A program made the position numbers and the translations under genes. From Hyphomicrobiales bacterium (GTDB lineage Bacteria; Pseudomonadota; Alphaproteobacteria; Rhizobiales; Beijerinckiaceae), in NCBI GenBank assembly GCA_028290405.1, contig JAQGJX010000159.1:1-54440 (forward strand): 54,440 nt of DNA, in the 5' to 3' direction. This document shows, piece after piece, positions 11,868 through 18,767 of this stretch. The notes under the pieces were generated by a model. It ran no database searches. It saw nothing but the letters and a program-made list of their open reading frames with translations, and was not told the DNA's origin. How positions within the stretch are numbered: position 1 is the stretch's first letter; each line of letters opens with the position of its first letter.

Positions 11868-11888
11868 CCCGCGCCCTACCGGCGCGGG
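11868..11888 (-). promoter_or_regulatory. Leader hairpin immediately upstream of maeB
   Basis: A perfect 8-bp GC stem (CCCGCGCC/GGCGCGGG) with loop CTACC (plus-strand sequence) ends about a dozen bases before the maeB start codon, just 5' of its GAGGAAG ribosome binding site. It would form in the maeB 5' leader and could affect translation or mRNA stability. No known riboswitch is recognised. Confidence 0.4.
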
Positions 11889-12029
11889 ACTCTCGTACAG
11901 CCATAAAGAACACCGGGGCGCCTTCGCACAAGCTCGTTTTTGCGGCGCGCGATCCTTGACGATTCATGAAGTTCGGCGGCCGGACTCCCGCCGGACCCGT
12001 CCCAAAACGGCACGCGCGAGGATATCCAC

Positions 12030-12440
12030 AGGACAAACGGGGTCCGAATCGGGAGCGCGAACTTCGCAGGGGGCAGGCGTGAACGAGCCGTTACGCCCTC
12101 GCCCGCGCAACCTGCGTCGTTTCGGGACTTCTGGCACGGCAAGGGTACAAACCCTGCCCGAATCGGCATTCGGCGCCAGCGCGGGCCCAACAATGAAGAA
12201 CGCGTTAAGCCTGCGCTTCAGGTCGATGATCCATCGCGGGAAATAAAGCACAGCCCACGTACGAACCGTGTCCGAATCGGGCCGCCAGGCGCAGCTCCAA
12301 ACGCACATGAAGCCCGCGTTAACCCGCCGGCGGGCGCGGCGCCCCATAGCGGGAAACGCAGCACGGGCCGCCCACAAAGCAGGCCCGAATCAGGAGCGGC
12401 GCGACTGAGCGCAGAGCGTGTGAACAAACCCTCTATCGGG
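12030..12440. repeat. Degenerate ~114-bp tandem repeat, four units, in the maeB/tctC intergenic region
   Basis: The 648-base gap 11856-12503 holds no convincing gene but has a periodic structure. The box CCGAATCGG (dyad CCGA-A-TCGG) starts at 12044, 12158, 12272 and, as CCGAATCAG, 12385: spacings 114, 114 and 113. In each unit a box resembling ACAAACCNGG precedes it by a few bases. A second conserved element begins 35 bases after it, at 12079, 12193, 12307 and 12420: GTGAACGAGCCGTTACGCC, ATGAAGAACGCGTTAAGCC, ATGAAGCCCGCGTTAACCC, GTGAACAAACCCTC. A further ATGAAG at 11966 may be a fifth, decayed unit. Sequence between boxes is poorly conserved. Function unknown. Confidence 0.8.
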
Positions 12441-12503
12441 CAGGCCAAGCGTATGCATTATCTTCGCGGCAAGCCGCACAAAGCGGCGCCCGGGGAGGAC
12501 GAA

Positions 12504-13481
12504 ATGGACAGACGCCAGCTTCTTCATTTGAGCGCCGCAGGAGTCGTGAGCGCGCTGGCGCCGCCTGCGCTGGCCCAGACCTATCCCGATCGCTCGATCC
12601 GGCTCATCGTCCCCTTCCCGCCCGGCGGCGTGAACGACGCGGTCGCGCGCCCGTGGGCCGAGAAGGTGAAGACGAGCCTCGGCGCCGTGATGATCGAAAA
12701 CCAGGGCGGCGCAGGCGGCGCCGTGGGGGCGGCGGCGGCGGCGCGCGCGCAGCCCGACGGATACACGATCCTGTTCGGCTCCGGCGCGACGCACGTCATC
12801 GTGCCTGTCGCGGCCACGCGGCAGACCTATGATCCGATCAAGGATTTCGAGCCCATCGCGGTCATCTCCGCCAGCGGCATCGGCGTCGCGGTGCATCCCT
12901 CCGTGCCGGCGAACACGCTGCGGGAGTTGATCGATTACGCGAAGGCCAATCCCGGCAAGCTGTCCTACGCGTCGGCCGGGGTGGGGTCCGCGACGCATCT
13001 GGGCGGCGAACTGTTCAAGTCGCTCACCCGCACGGACATCGTGCACGTGCCTTTCCGGGGCGGCGGGCCTGCGCTGAACGATCTCGTGGCGGGCCAGATC
13101 CCCATGGGCTTCATCAACGTCACCGGCCAGCTTCTGGAATTGCACAAAGCCGGCAAGCTGCGCGTGCTGGCCATCAGCACGCCCAAGCGCGCGGCGGCGG
13201 CGCCGGACCTGCCGACCGCCGAGGAAGCGGGCGTGCCGGGCTATGTGGCGCTGAACTTCGCGGCGTTGTTTGCGCCCGCCAACACGCCCAAGCCCATCAT
13301 CGACAAGATCGCCCAGGCCACCAGGGACGCCATGGCGGACGCCGAATTCGTGAGGCTGCTCACCGCGTCCGGGTTCGAGCCCTCGTCGGCGAACTCGCCC
13401 GAAGCGACTGCGGCCTTCCTCCGGGACGAACTCGCGCGATGGACGCCGATCATCAAATCGATCGGGCTGAAGCTCGATTGA
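12504..13481 (+). CDS. Bug/TctC-family solute-binding protein
   Basis: 325 residues. The N-terminus MDRRQLLHLSAAGVVSALAPP has a twin-arginine-like start and a hydrophobic core with cleavage likely after ALA. The mature part begins QTYPDRSIRLIVPFPPGG, the typical opening of tripartite tricarboxylate transporter periplasmic receptors. The ATG at 12504 has an excellent ribosome binding site (GGGGAGGA). The open frame extends to a GTG at 12420 within the last tandem-repeat unit, but this would destroy the signal peptide. No tctA or tctB membrane genes are nearby, so it is an orphan receptor of unknown ligand. Confidence 0.93.
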   Translation: MDRRQLLHLSAAGVVSALAPPALAQTYPDRSIRLIVPFPPGGVNDAVARPWAEKVKTSLGAVMIENQGGAGGAVGAAAAARAQPDGYTILFGSGATHVIVPVAATRQTYDPIKDFEPIAVISASGIGVAVHPSVPANTLRELIDYAKANPGKLSYASAGVGSATHLGGELFKSLTRTDIVHVPFRGGGPALNDLVAGQIPMGFINVTGQLLELHKAGKLRVLAISTPKRAAAAPDLPTAEEAGVPGYVALNFAALFAPANTPKPIIDKIAQATRDAMADAEFVRLLTASGFEPSSANSPEATAAFLRDELARWTPIIKSIGLKLD

Positions 13482-13482
13482 G

Positions 13483-14220
13483 CTACCAGCCGATCAGGAT
13501 GACGATGCGCATAAAGCGCATGAAGGCCAGCACGCTGGCGGCCGCAAAACCGTACAGCCCGCCGAACACGTGGCGAGCGAGGATGTAGTATTTGAAAAAC
13601 TGCCAGGGGAATTCGATCGGCAGGCGCAGCAGCAGGCCAAGACGGTTCTTGCGCTTTTCTTTCTTCTGCAGCTCGAAATAGGTCAGCTCCTTGCGCACCA
13701 CGTCCGCAAGGCCGCGAAAACTCTTGTGCCAGATGCGGCCCTTCATCAGCACCGTGTCGGGCTGGTCCGGGACGTTGTCGTGCACGAGGCTGTCGCGGAA
13801 GCGCGCGCGCGTCTTGTCGTAGAGCCGCAGGCAGATCGTGGAATCCGCAAAGGGCGCCGCGCGCTCGCGGTGCGGATACACGATGGTGACGCGCATGCGG
13901 TAGCTGGACGCGGGCGGCGTCGTCTCCAGCAGCGCGGCGAGCTCCGCGCGCAGCTCGTCGGAAAGCCATTCGTCGGCGTCGAGGTTCAGCACCCAGGCGT
14001 TCTTCGCCTCGTCCTCCGCGAACCTCTTCTGGGGGCCATAGCCCACCCAGTCGTTATGCACCACCCGCGCGCCAAGCGATTCAGCGAGCGCCTGCGTGCC
14101 GTCGGTGGAGCCGGAATCGATCACCAGCACCTCGTCCACCAACCCGCGCACGGACAGGATGGCGCGACCGATCCGGTCCGCCTCGTTCCTGGCGATGATG
14201 GTGCAGGTGACGGGGATCAA
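13483..14220 (-). CDS. Family 2 glycosyltransferase (WaaE/KdtX-like)
   Basis: 245 residues of the GT-A fold. The nucleotide-sugar binding start is CTIIARNEADRIGRAILSV, then VIDSGSTDGT, with the metal-binding DxD as NLDADEW at about residue 80. The C-terminus carries hydrophobic segments (about residues 205-245) that could hold it at the inner membrane. Similar proteins add a sugar to the lipopolysaccharide core. It lies 64 bases downstream of aspS on the same strand and ends one base from the convergent tctC gene, with no terminator visible between them. Confidence 0.88.
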   Translation of the reverse strand: MIPVTCTIIARNEADRIGRAILSVRGLVDEVLVIDSGSTDGTQALAESLGARVVHNDWVGYGPQKRFAEDEAKNAWVLNLDADEWLSDELRAELAALLETTPPASSYRMRVTIVYPHRERAAPFADSTICLRLYDKTRARFRDSLVHDNVPDQPDTVLMKGRIWHKSFRGLADVVRKELTYFELQKKEKRKNRLGLLLRLPIEFPWQFFKYYILARHVFGGLYGFAAASVLAFMRFMRIVILIGW

Positions 14221-14284
14221 GTGCGGCCTTCGTTGGTTGGGCGCCTGCGCTTCCCGGAGGGAAAGGCAGGCGCCGCTTCAGCCT

Positions 14285-16069
14285 TCAGGCCTTCTCGGGC
14301 AGGTTCAGCCGCAGGTGCAACTCGCGCAGCTGCTGGTTGGTGGCGTTGGAGGGCGCGCCCATCAGCAGGTCTTCGGCGCGCTGGTTCATGGGGAACAGCG
14401 CCACTTCGCGCAGGTTCTGCTCGCCCGCCAGCAGCATGATGATGCGGTCCACGCCCGCCGCCATGCCGCCATGGGGCGGCGCGCCGTACTGGAATGCGCG
14501 GTACATGCCGCCGAAGCGCTCCACCACCGTCTCCTCGCCGTAACCGGCGATTTCGAACGCCTTCACCATCGCCTCGGGACGATGGTTGCGGATGCCGCCG
14601 GACGCCAGCTCGTAGCCGTTGCAGGCCACGTCGTACTGGAAGGCCTTGATGGTCAGCGGATCCTGCCCGTTGAGGGCCTCAAGCCCGCCCTGCGGCATGG
14701 AGAAGGGATTGTGGGAGAAGTCGACCTTCTTCTCGTCCTCGTTCCATTCGTACATGGGGAAGTCGATGATCCACGCCAGTTCGAAGCGGTTCTCGTCGAT
14801 GAGATTGAGCTCCTTGCCGGCGCGCGTGCGGGCGTCGCCTGCGAACTTGTAGAACTTCTCGGGATCGCCCGCCGCGAAGAACACGGCGTCCCCCGCCTTC
14901 ACGTCGAGCTGGGCGCGGATGGCTTCGGTGCGCTCCGGGCCGATGTTGTTGGCGATCGGACCGGCGGCTTCGGTCTTGCCGTCCGTCTCGCGCCAGAAGA
15001 TGTAGCCGAGGCCCGGCTGGCCTTCGCTCTGCGCCCAGGAATTCATGCGGTCGCAGAAGGTCCGGCTGCCGCCTCCCGGCGCGGGAATGGCCCACACGGC
15101 GTTCTTCTCGACGTCGAGCATGCGCGCGAAGACCTTGAAGTTGGACCCGCGGAAGTGCTCGGAAACGTCCTGCATGACGATGGGGTTGCGCAGGTCCGGT
15201 TTGTCGGTGCCGTACTTGCGCAGCGCCTCCGCGTAGGGAATGCGCGGGAACTTCTGCGTCACGGACTTGCCGTTGCCGAATTCCTCAAACACGCCACGCA
15301 TGACCGGCTCAATGGCGTCGAACACGTCTTCCTGAGTCACGAAGCTCATTTCCAGATCGAGCTGGTAGAACTCGCCCGGCAGGCGGTCGGCGCGCGGGTC
15401 CTCGTCGCGGAAGCAGGGCGCGATCTGGAAATAGCGGTCGAAGCCCGCCATCATCAGGAGCTGCTTGTACTGCTGCGGAGCCTGCGGCAGCGCGTAGAAC
15501 TTGCCCGGATGCAAGCGGGAGGGCACGAGGAAGTCGCGCGCGCCTTCGGGCGACGAGGCGGTGAGGATGGGGGTGGCGAACTCGTTGAAGCCCTGCCCCT
15601 TCATGCTGGCGCGCAGGTAATCCACCACCTTGCCGCGCAACATGATGTTGCGATGCAGTCGCTCGCGGCGCAGGTCGAGGAAGCGATACCGCAAGCGCGT
15701 TTCTTCCGGATAATCCTGGTCGCCGAACACCGGCAGCGGCAGTTCAGCCGATGGGCCGAGCACTTCAGCGTCCGTGATGTACAGCTCGATCTGGCCCGTC
15801 GCCATGTCGCCGTTCTCGGTGCCGGCGGGGCGCAGGCGCACCTTGCCGTCCAGCCGCACGCACCACTCGGCGCGGAACGTCTCGACCAGCTTGAAAGCGG
15901 GCGAATCCGGGTCCGCCACGCATTGCGTGATCCCGTAGTGATCGCGCAGGTCGATGAAGAGCACGCCGCCATGGTCGCGGATGCGGTGGCACCAGCCGGA
16001 AAGGCGGGCGGTCTGCCCGTCGTCGGTCTCGCGGAGCGAGCCGCAGGTGTGCGTGCGGTAACGGTGCAT
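14285..16069 (-). CDS. aspS: Aspartyl-tRNA synthetase (bacterial type)
   Basis: 594 residues, with the OB-fold anticodon domain first ([18 protein letters not shown]). Class II motif 2 appears as [11 protein letters not shown] near residue 220, the GAD insertion follows, and motif 3 is [18 protein letters not shown] near the C-terminus. It charges tRNA-Asp, and in many alphaproteobacteria also tRNA-Asn. The ATG at 16069 ([12 protein letters not shown]) is the conserved start. The frame remains open to 16213, but that extension runs through the toxin-antitoxin operator and is not protein-like. Confidence 0.96.
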   Translation of the reverse strand: MHRYRTHTCGSLRETDDGQTARLSGWCHRIRDHGGVLFIDLRDHYGITQCVADPDSPAFKLVETFRAEWCVRLDGKVRLRPAGTENGDMATGQIELYITDAEVLGPSAELPLPVFGDQDYPEETRLRYRFLDLRRERLHRNIMLRGKVVDYLRASMKGQGFNEFATPILTASSPEGARDFLVPSRLHPGKFYALPQAPQQYKQLLMMAGFDRYFQIAPCFRDEDPRADRLPGEFYQLDLEMSFVTQEDVFDAIEPVMRGVFEEFGNGKSVTQKFPRIPYAEALRKYGTDKPDLRNPIVMQDVSEHFRGSNFKVFARMLDVEKNAVWAIPAPGGGSRTFCDRMNSWAQSEGQPGLGYIFWRETDGKTEAAGPIANNIGPERTEAIRAQLDVKAGDAVFFAAGDPEKFYKFAGDARTRAGKELNLIDENRFELAWIIDFPMYEWNEDEKKVDFSHNPFSMPQGGLEALNGQDPLTIKAFQYDVACNGYELASGGIRNHRPEAMVKAFEIAGYGEETVVERFGGMYRAFQYGAPPHGGMAAGVDRIIMLLAGEQNLREVALFPMNQRAEDLLMGAPSNATNQQLRELHLRLNLPEKA

Positions 16070-16174
16070 GCTTGGTCCCGAACGAAATGAGGGCGCGGCG
16101 CAAACCGCCGCTGATCGCGCGTGCGTAGCGGAAAAAGGCCGTGTGGGGAAGCTGGACCCGGCGAACCCGGCCGC

Positions 16175-16216
16175 GCATTGCGCGTTTGTAGCCCATATGC
16201 TACAAACACGCAATGC
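16175..16216. promoter_or_regulatory. Large inverted repeat spanning the toxin start codon (probable operator/hairpin)
   Basis: The arms 16175-16192 (GCATTGCGCGTTTGTAGC) and 16199-16216 pair at 17 of 18 positions around a six-base loop, CCATAT. The right arm contains the toxin ATG (16213). A second, outer pair GGCGAACC (16160-16167) and GGTTCGCC (16221-16228) lies symmetrically outside. Autoregulated toxin-antitoxin operons usually carry such palindromes as the antitoxin operator. In RNA the same sequence would also bury the start codon. It lies in the 143-base gap between aspS and the toxin gene. Confidence 0.7.
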
Positions 16217-16502
16217 TCAAGGTTCGCCAGACTTTGTACTTTTCCCAATGGCATGCGGACCTTCGCGACCGGAAAGCCTATGCGCGGATCACGGTCCGGA
16301 TCGACAGGACGTCGCTGGGCGATCTGGGTGACGTCGCGCCCGTAGGATCAGGCGTTTGCGAAGCCCGGATTCATTGCGGCCCCGGCTATGGCTGTATTTT
16401 TGCCAGCAGGGGCAGGACCTCGTGATCCTGCTCGCCGGCGGCGACAAGAGCACGCAAAGCGCAGATATCGCGAACGCCATCGCGCTCAAGAATGAGCTTT
16501 AG
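16213..16502 (+). pseudogene. RelE/ParE-superfamily (HI1419-type) toxin, frameshifted
   Basis: The first 59 codons ([20 protein letters not shown] to HCGPGY) match the addiction-module killer family. The frame then runs into a stop at 16423-16425. In another frame the expected C-terminus continues exactly, from LYFCQQGQDLVILLAGGDK to KNEL and a stop at 16500-16502. One missing base between 16389 and 16390, probably the C of the conserved Arg codon after GPGY, explains everything; restored length would be 96 residues. The lost Arg and the C-terminal strand belong to the toxin core, so the product is probably inactive. A sequencing error is the alternative. Confidence 0.82.
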
Positions 16503-16513
16503 GAGGTCCCACC

Positions 16514-16810
16514 ATGCCGACGAAGACGATCGTGTGGGACACCGCAGAAGCGCTTCGAGACGACGTCGACATCGCTGAATATCTCAATGCGGCTGTCGAA
16601 GAGTTCTTCGAAACGGACGACGTGTCCTATCTGACGCACGCGCTGGGCGTGATCGCGCGAGCACGCGGAATGTCCGACGTCGCCAAGGCGGCGGGCGTGG
16701 GGCGGGAAAGCCTTTACCGATCCCTGTCAGGCGACGGAAACCCCAGCTTCGCCACCGTCGCGCGGGTGCTGCGCTCGCTGGGCGTGACCCTGCACGTGGC
16801 GCGTCTGTAG
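16514..16810 (+). CDS. Addiction-module antidote protein (HI1420 type, XRE-like HTH)
   Basis: 98 residues. The N-terminal part (about residues 1-40) is acidic and probably contacts the toxin. A helix-turn-helix follows at about residues 50-90 (MSDVAKAAGVGRESLYRSLS, then PSFATVARVLRSLGV). A full AGGAGGT ribosome binding site overlaps the toxin stop codon, so the two genes were translationally coupled. The antitoxin is intact although its toxin is frameshifted. It probably binds the palindrome at 16175-16216 and represses the operon. Confidence 0.88.
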   Translation: MPTKTIVWDTAEALRDDVDIAEYLNAAVEEFFETDDVSYLTHALGVIARARGMSDVAKAAGVGRESLYRSLSGDGNPSFATVARVLRSLGVTLHVARL

Positions 16811-16813
16811 CCC

Positions 16814-17101
16814 CTACTCCCGCGATCCCCCCGCGGGCGCGGTGCGCTCGTGGTGGTCGTGCAGGAAGGTCGCCAGCTCCTGCCGCAGGCCGAAGCGCGC
16901 CACGGGTTCGCCCAGCGAGCTCGCGCGCTCGAAAATGCGGCGCTGCACGTCGCGCGGCAGGCCGTTCCACTCGGACACCACGGCGGCCCCCAGGCAGGCG
17001 AGGATCTGTTCTTCCTCCGCCGACATCGGTTCGTCCATGCCGAACCTGTCGAGCCGTGCGAGCGCGGCGGCTATGGTGTCGTGCAGACTGCGTTGCGGCA
17101 T
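16814..17101 (-). CDS. Hypothetical protein, 95 residues
   Basis: Convergent with the antitoxin gene, three bases from its stop. The ATG at 17101 (MPQRSLHDTIAAALARLDRF) follows AAGGGAG at good spacing, so it is preferred over an upstream start at 17149. The protein is predicted mostly helical and soluble, with a Cys near the middle (EEEQILACLGAAVV) and no signal or membrane segment. I do not recognise a family. Confidence 0.6.
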   Translation of the reverse strand: MPQRSLHDTIAAALARLDRFGMDEPMSAEEEQILACLGAAVVSEWNGLPRDVQRRIFERASSLGEPVARFGLRQELATFLHDHHERTAPAGGSRE

Positions 17102-17163
17102 CGCGGTTCTCCCTTGCGTCCCGGAGAAAGAACGCGTCGCGCGCGGCAAGGTTCGCGCCGGAC

Positions 17164-17188
17164 GAAACCCACCGGGGCCCTGTGCGTT
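17164..17188 (+). promoter_or_regulatory. Possible EcfG-type promoter for the small lipoprotein
   Basis: GAAAC (17164-17168), 16 bases, then CGTT (17185-17188). This fits GGAAC-N16/17-CGTT with one mismatch, and the ATG follows 38 bases later. The mismatch lies in the important -35 element. Confidence 0.35.
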
Positions 17189-17226
17189 GCAGGATGGGGC
17201 GCGAAATTGAAGGTGGAGGACGCCAG

Positions 17227-17487
17227 ATGAAGAAATTGATTATTGTGGCTCTTGGGGCGCTGTCGCTGGGCGCCTGCGCGACGCAGCAGCAGACGGCCGG
17301 CACCGCGACTGGCGCGGTGGCTGGCGCAGTCGTCGGCGGCCCGGTGGGCGCCGTGGTGGGCGGCGTCGCGGGAGCCGCGGTGACCGCGCCGGGCGGCCCG
17401 CTGGCGCCTGGGACTTGCTACGTCACCGACCGCCGCGGCAACGTGCTGGTCGACCGCGCCGGGCGCGCGCGCGTCCGCCGCTGCTGA
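17227..17487 (+). CDS. Small glycine-zipper outer-membrane-type lipoprotein
   Basis: 86 residues. The signal peptide MKKLIIVALGALSLGAC ends in a lipobox (LGAC), so the Cys at residue 17 should be lipidated. The mature part contains a glycine zipper with repeated GAVAGAVVGG and GAVVGGVAGAAV units (about residues 27-55), then a short C-terminal domain with two Cys (GTCYVTDRRGN and the final RRC). Proteins of this shape insert in or lie on the envelope and are often stress-induced. The ATG at 17227 follows GGTGGAGG. A strong terminator follows. Confidence 0.85.
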   Translation: MKKLIIVALGALSLGACATQQQTAGTATGAVAGAVVGGPVGAVVGGVAGAAVTAPGGPLAPGTCYVTDRRGNVLVDRAGRARVRRC

Positions 17488-17515
17488 AGACTGGCGTATC
17501 GCATCCACGATGGAA

Positions 17516-17543
17516 GGCCTGCTCGCGAGAGCAGGCCTTTTTT
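17516..17543 (+). terminator. Rho-independent terminator of the lipoprotein gene
   Basis: A perfect 9-bp stem GGCCTGCTC/GAGCAGGCC with loop GCGA, followed by six T (17538-17543). It lies 29 bases after the lipoprotein stop. Confidence 0.9.
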
Positions 17544-17562
17544 CATGGCGTATGACACGCAC

Positions 17563-17591
17563 AAAAAAGCCGCCGGCGCGAAGCCGGCGGC
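17563..17591 (-). terminator. Rho-independent terminator of the GlsB/YqjD-like operon
   Basis: Read on the minus strand: stem GCCGCCGGC/GCCGGCGGC, 5-base loop, then six T (plus-strand A-run 17563-17568). It ends the six-gene minus-strand operon whose last gene stops at 17616. Confidence 0.88.
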
Positions 17592-17615
17592 GAAAGGTTG
17601 CGACGCTGCGCCCGA

Positions 17616-17879
17616 TCAGGGCACGCGCGAGGAGCGGTTCTGGAACATGCCCCAGATCAGCAGCACGATGACCGCGCCGACCACTGCGCCGATCAGCCCC
17701 GCGCCCTGGTCCGCCCGATACCAGCCGAGCGCCTGGCCCAGATAGGTCGCCACGAACGCACCGATGATGCCCAGGATCGTAGTCATGATGAACCCCGCCG
17801 GCTCGTTGCGGCCCGGCGTGATGAGCTTGGCGATGATGCCTGCGACGAAGCCGATGATGATGGTCCAGAGTATGCTCAT
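17616..17879 (-). CDS. GlsB/YeaQ/YmgE-family stress-response membrane protein
   Basis: 87 residues with three hydrophobic segments: SILWTIIIGFVAGIIAKLI, then GFIMTTILGIIGAFVATYL, then LIGAVVGAVIVLLIWGM. The signature PGRNEPAGF lies after the first. This is the transglycosylase-associated or YeaQ family of small inner-membrane proteins linked to stress responses. The ATG at 17879 has AGGAGAGG upstream; an earlier start at 17909 is less likely. It is the last gene of the operon that starts at 22337, and the terminator follows directly. Confidence 0.9.
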   Translation of the reverse strand: MSILWTIIIGFVAGIIAKLITPGRNEPAGFIMTTILGIIGAFVATYLGQALGWYRADQGAGLIGAVVGAVIVLLIWGMFQNRSSRVP

Positions 17880-17921
17880 GTGTCCTCTCCTGCTTGCGTA
17901 AGGTTGCAATTCAACTTTGCT

Positions 17922-18743
17922 TCAGCGCCGAGCGCGGGCGGGCAGCGGCTCGGGCCTGTAGACGATTTCCTCTTCCTCGCGCCGATGGCGCGCCACGCCG
18001 ACCGCGGCGCCCAGCGCCAGCGCGGCGAGCCCGAGCAGATAGGCGTCGCGCCGCTTGTCGGCTTCCTCGTCGACCACGAGTGGGCCGTAGCCGGGCCGAT
18101 AGGTCGAGTCCGCCCCATGCACCATGGGGGATGCGGTGCGCGTGCGCGTGTGCGTGCGCGCCGTGCCCACATGGGAAGCCGCTTCCTTCACGTCGGCCAC
18201 CTTGTCGGAGATTTTATCGCTTATCTCGTCATAGGCGCGCTCGGCCGCCGCGGACCATTCGTGCAACTTGTCCTGCGCCGCCCCCGTGGCGCTTTCCGTC
18301 AGCTCGGCGATCTGCTCCGAAGCGCGGTCCTTGAGAGCGGCGGCCCGTTCCCCGACGGTCTGCGCCAGGCGTCGAGGCGTGAGGGAATCGTCGTCGGGGT
18401 CGGTCCGCATCAGCGCGGCGACGCCCGCGCCGATAAGCAGGCTGGCGATCGGCGGGTGCCGATAAAGCCGCCAGCCGACGCCGGCGGCGATCGCGAGGGC
18501 CGCAGCCGGATTGGCCGCGACCTTCGCCTTCAGGGTGTCGAGAAAATCCTGCGTCGCAGTGGTGACCCGTTCGCGAACGGCGCCGATCGCCTCGTCCTTG
18601 TAGCCGTTGGCCGCGTCCATGACGCCCTGCTTCGCGGAGTCGAAAGTCTCCGGCGCCCGCAGGCGGGCGAGATCGGCGGCGACGCGGGCGCGCGCCTGTT
18701 CCACATCCCGCTCGAGTTCGCCGATGCTCTTGTCGTTTGCCAT
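17922..18743 (-). CDS. DUF3618-type membrane protein
   Basis: 273 residues. The N-terminus SIGELERDVEQARARVAADLARLR is the DUF3618 helix pattern. Two short hydrophobic segments follow, each with the Pro-then-Ala/Gly anchor seen in its neighbours: NPAAALAIAAGVGWRLYR and PPIASLLIGAGVAALM. A long Ala/Glu/Lys helix region (about residues 120-195) comes next, then a third hydrophobic stretch near residue 250 (AYLLGLAALALGAAVGVARH). Function unknown; probably an inner-membrane-anchored helical protein. It is the fifth of six genes in the operon. Confidence 0.75.
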   Translation of the reverse strand: MANDKSIGELERDVEQARARVAADLARLRAPETFDSAKQGVMDAANGYKDEAIGAVRERVTTATQDFLDTLKAKVAANPAAALAIAAGVGWRLYRHPPIASLLIGAGVAALMRTDPDDDSLTPRRLAQTVGERAAALKDRASEQIAELTESATGAAQDKLHEWSAAAERAYDEISDKISDKVADVKEAASHVGTARTHTRTRTASPMVHGADSTYRPGYGPLVVDEEADKRRDAYLLGLAALALGAAVGVARHRREEEEIVYRPEPLPARARR

Positions 18744-18767
18744 GGCAGGATCTTCCCTCCGTGATGA

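Noticed and set aside
12030-12440. CRISPR array
   Set aside because: The repeats are degenerate, 114 bp apart, with only short conserved boxes and no cas genes nearby.
14096-16090. A 664-codon frame antisense to aspS
   Set aside because: A shadow of aspS: no ribosome binding site, composition typical of antisense translation.
16070-16213. N-terminal extension of aspS to 642 residues
   Set aside because: The extension passes through the toxin-antitoxin palindrome and does not resemble aspartyl-tRNA synthetase.
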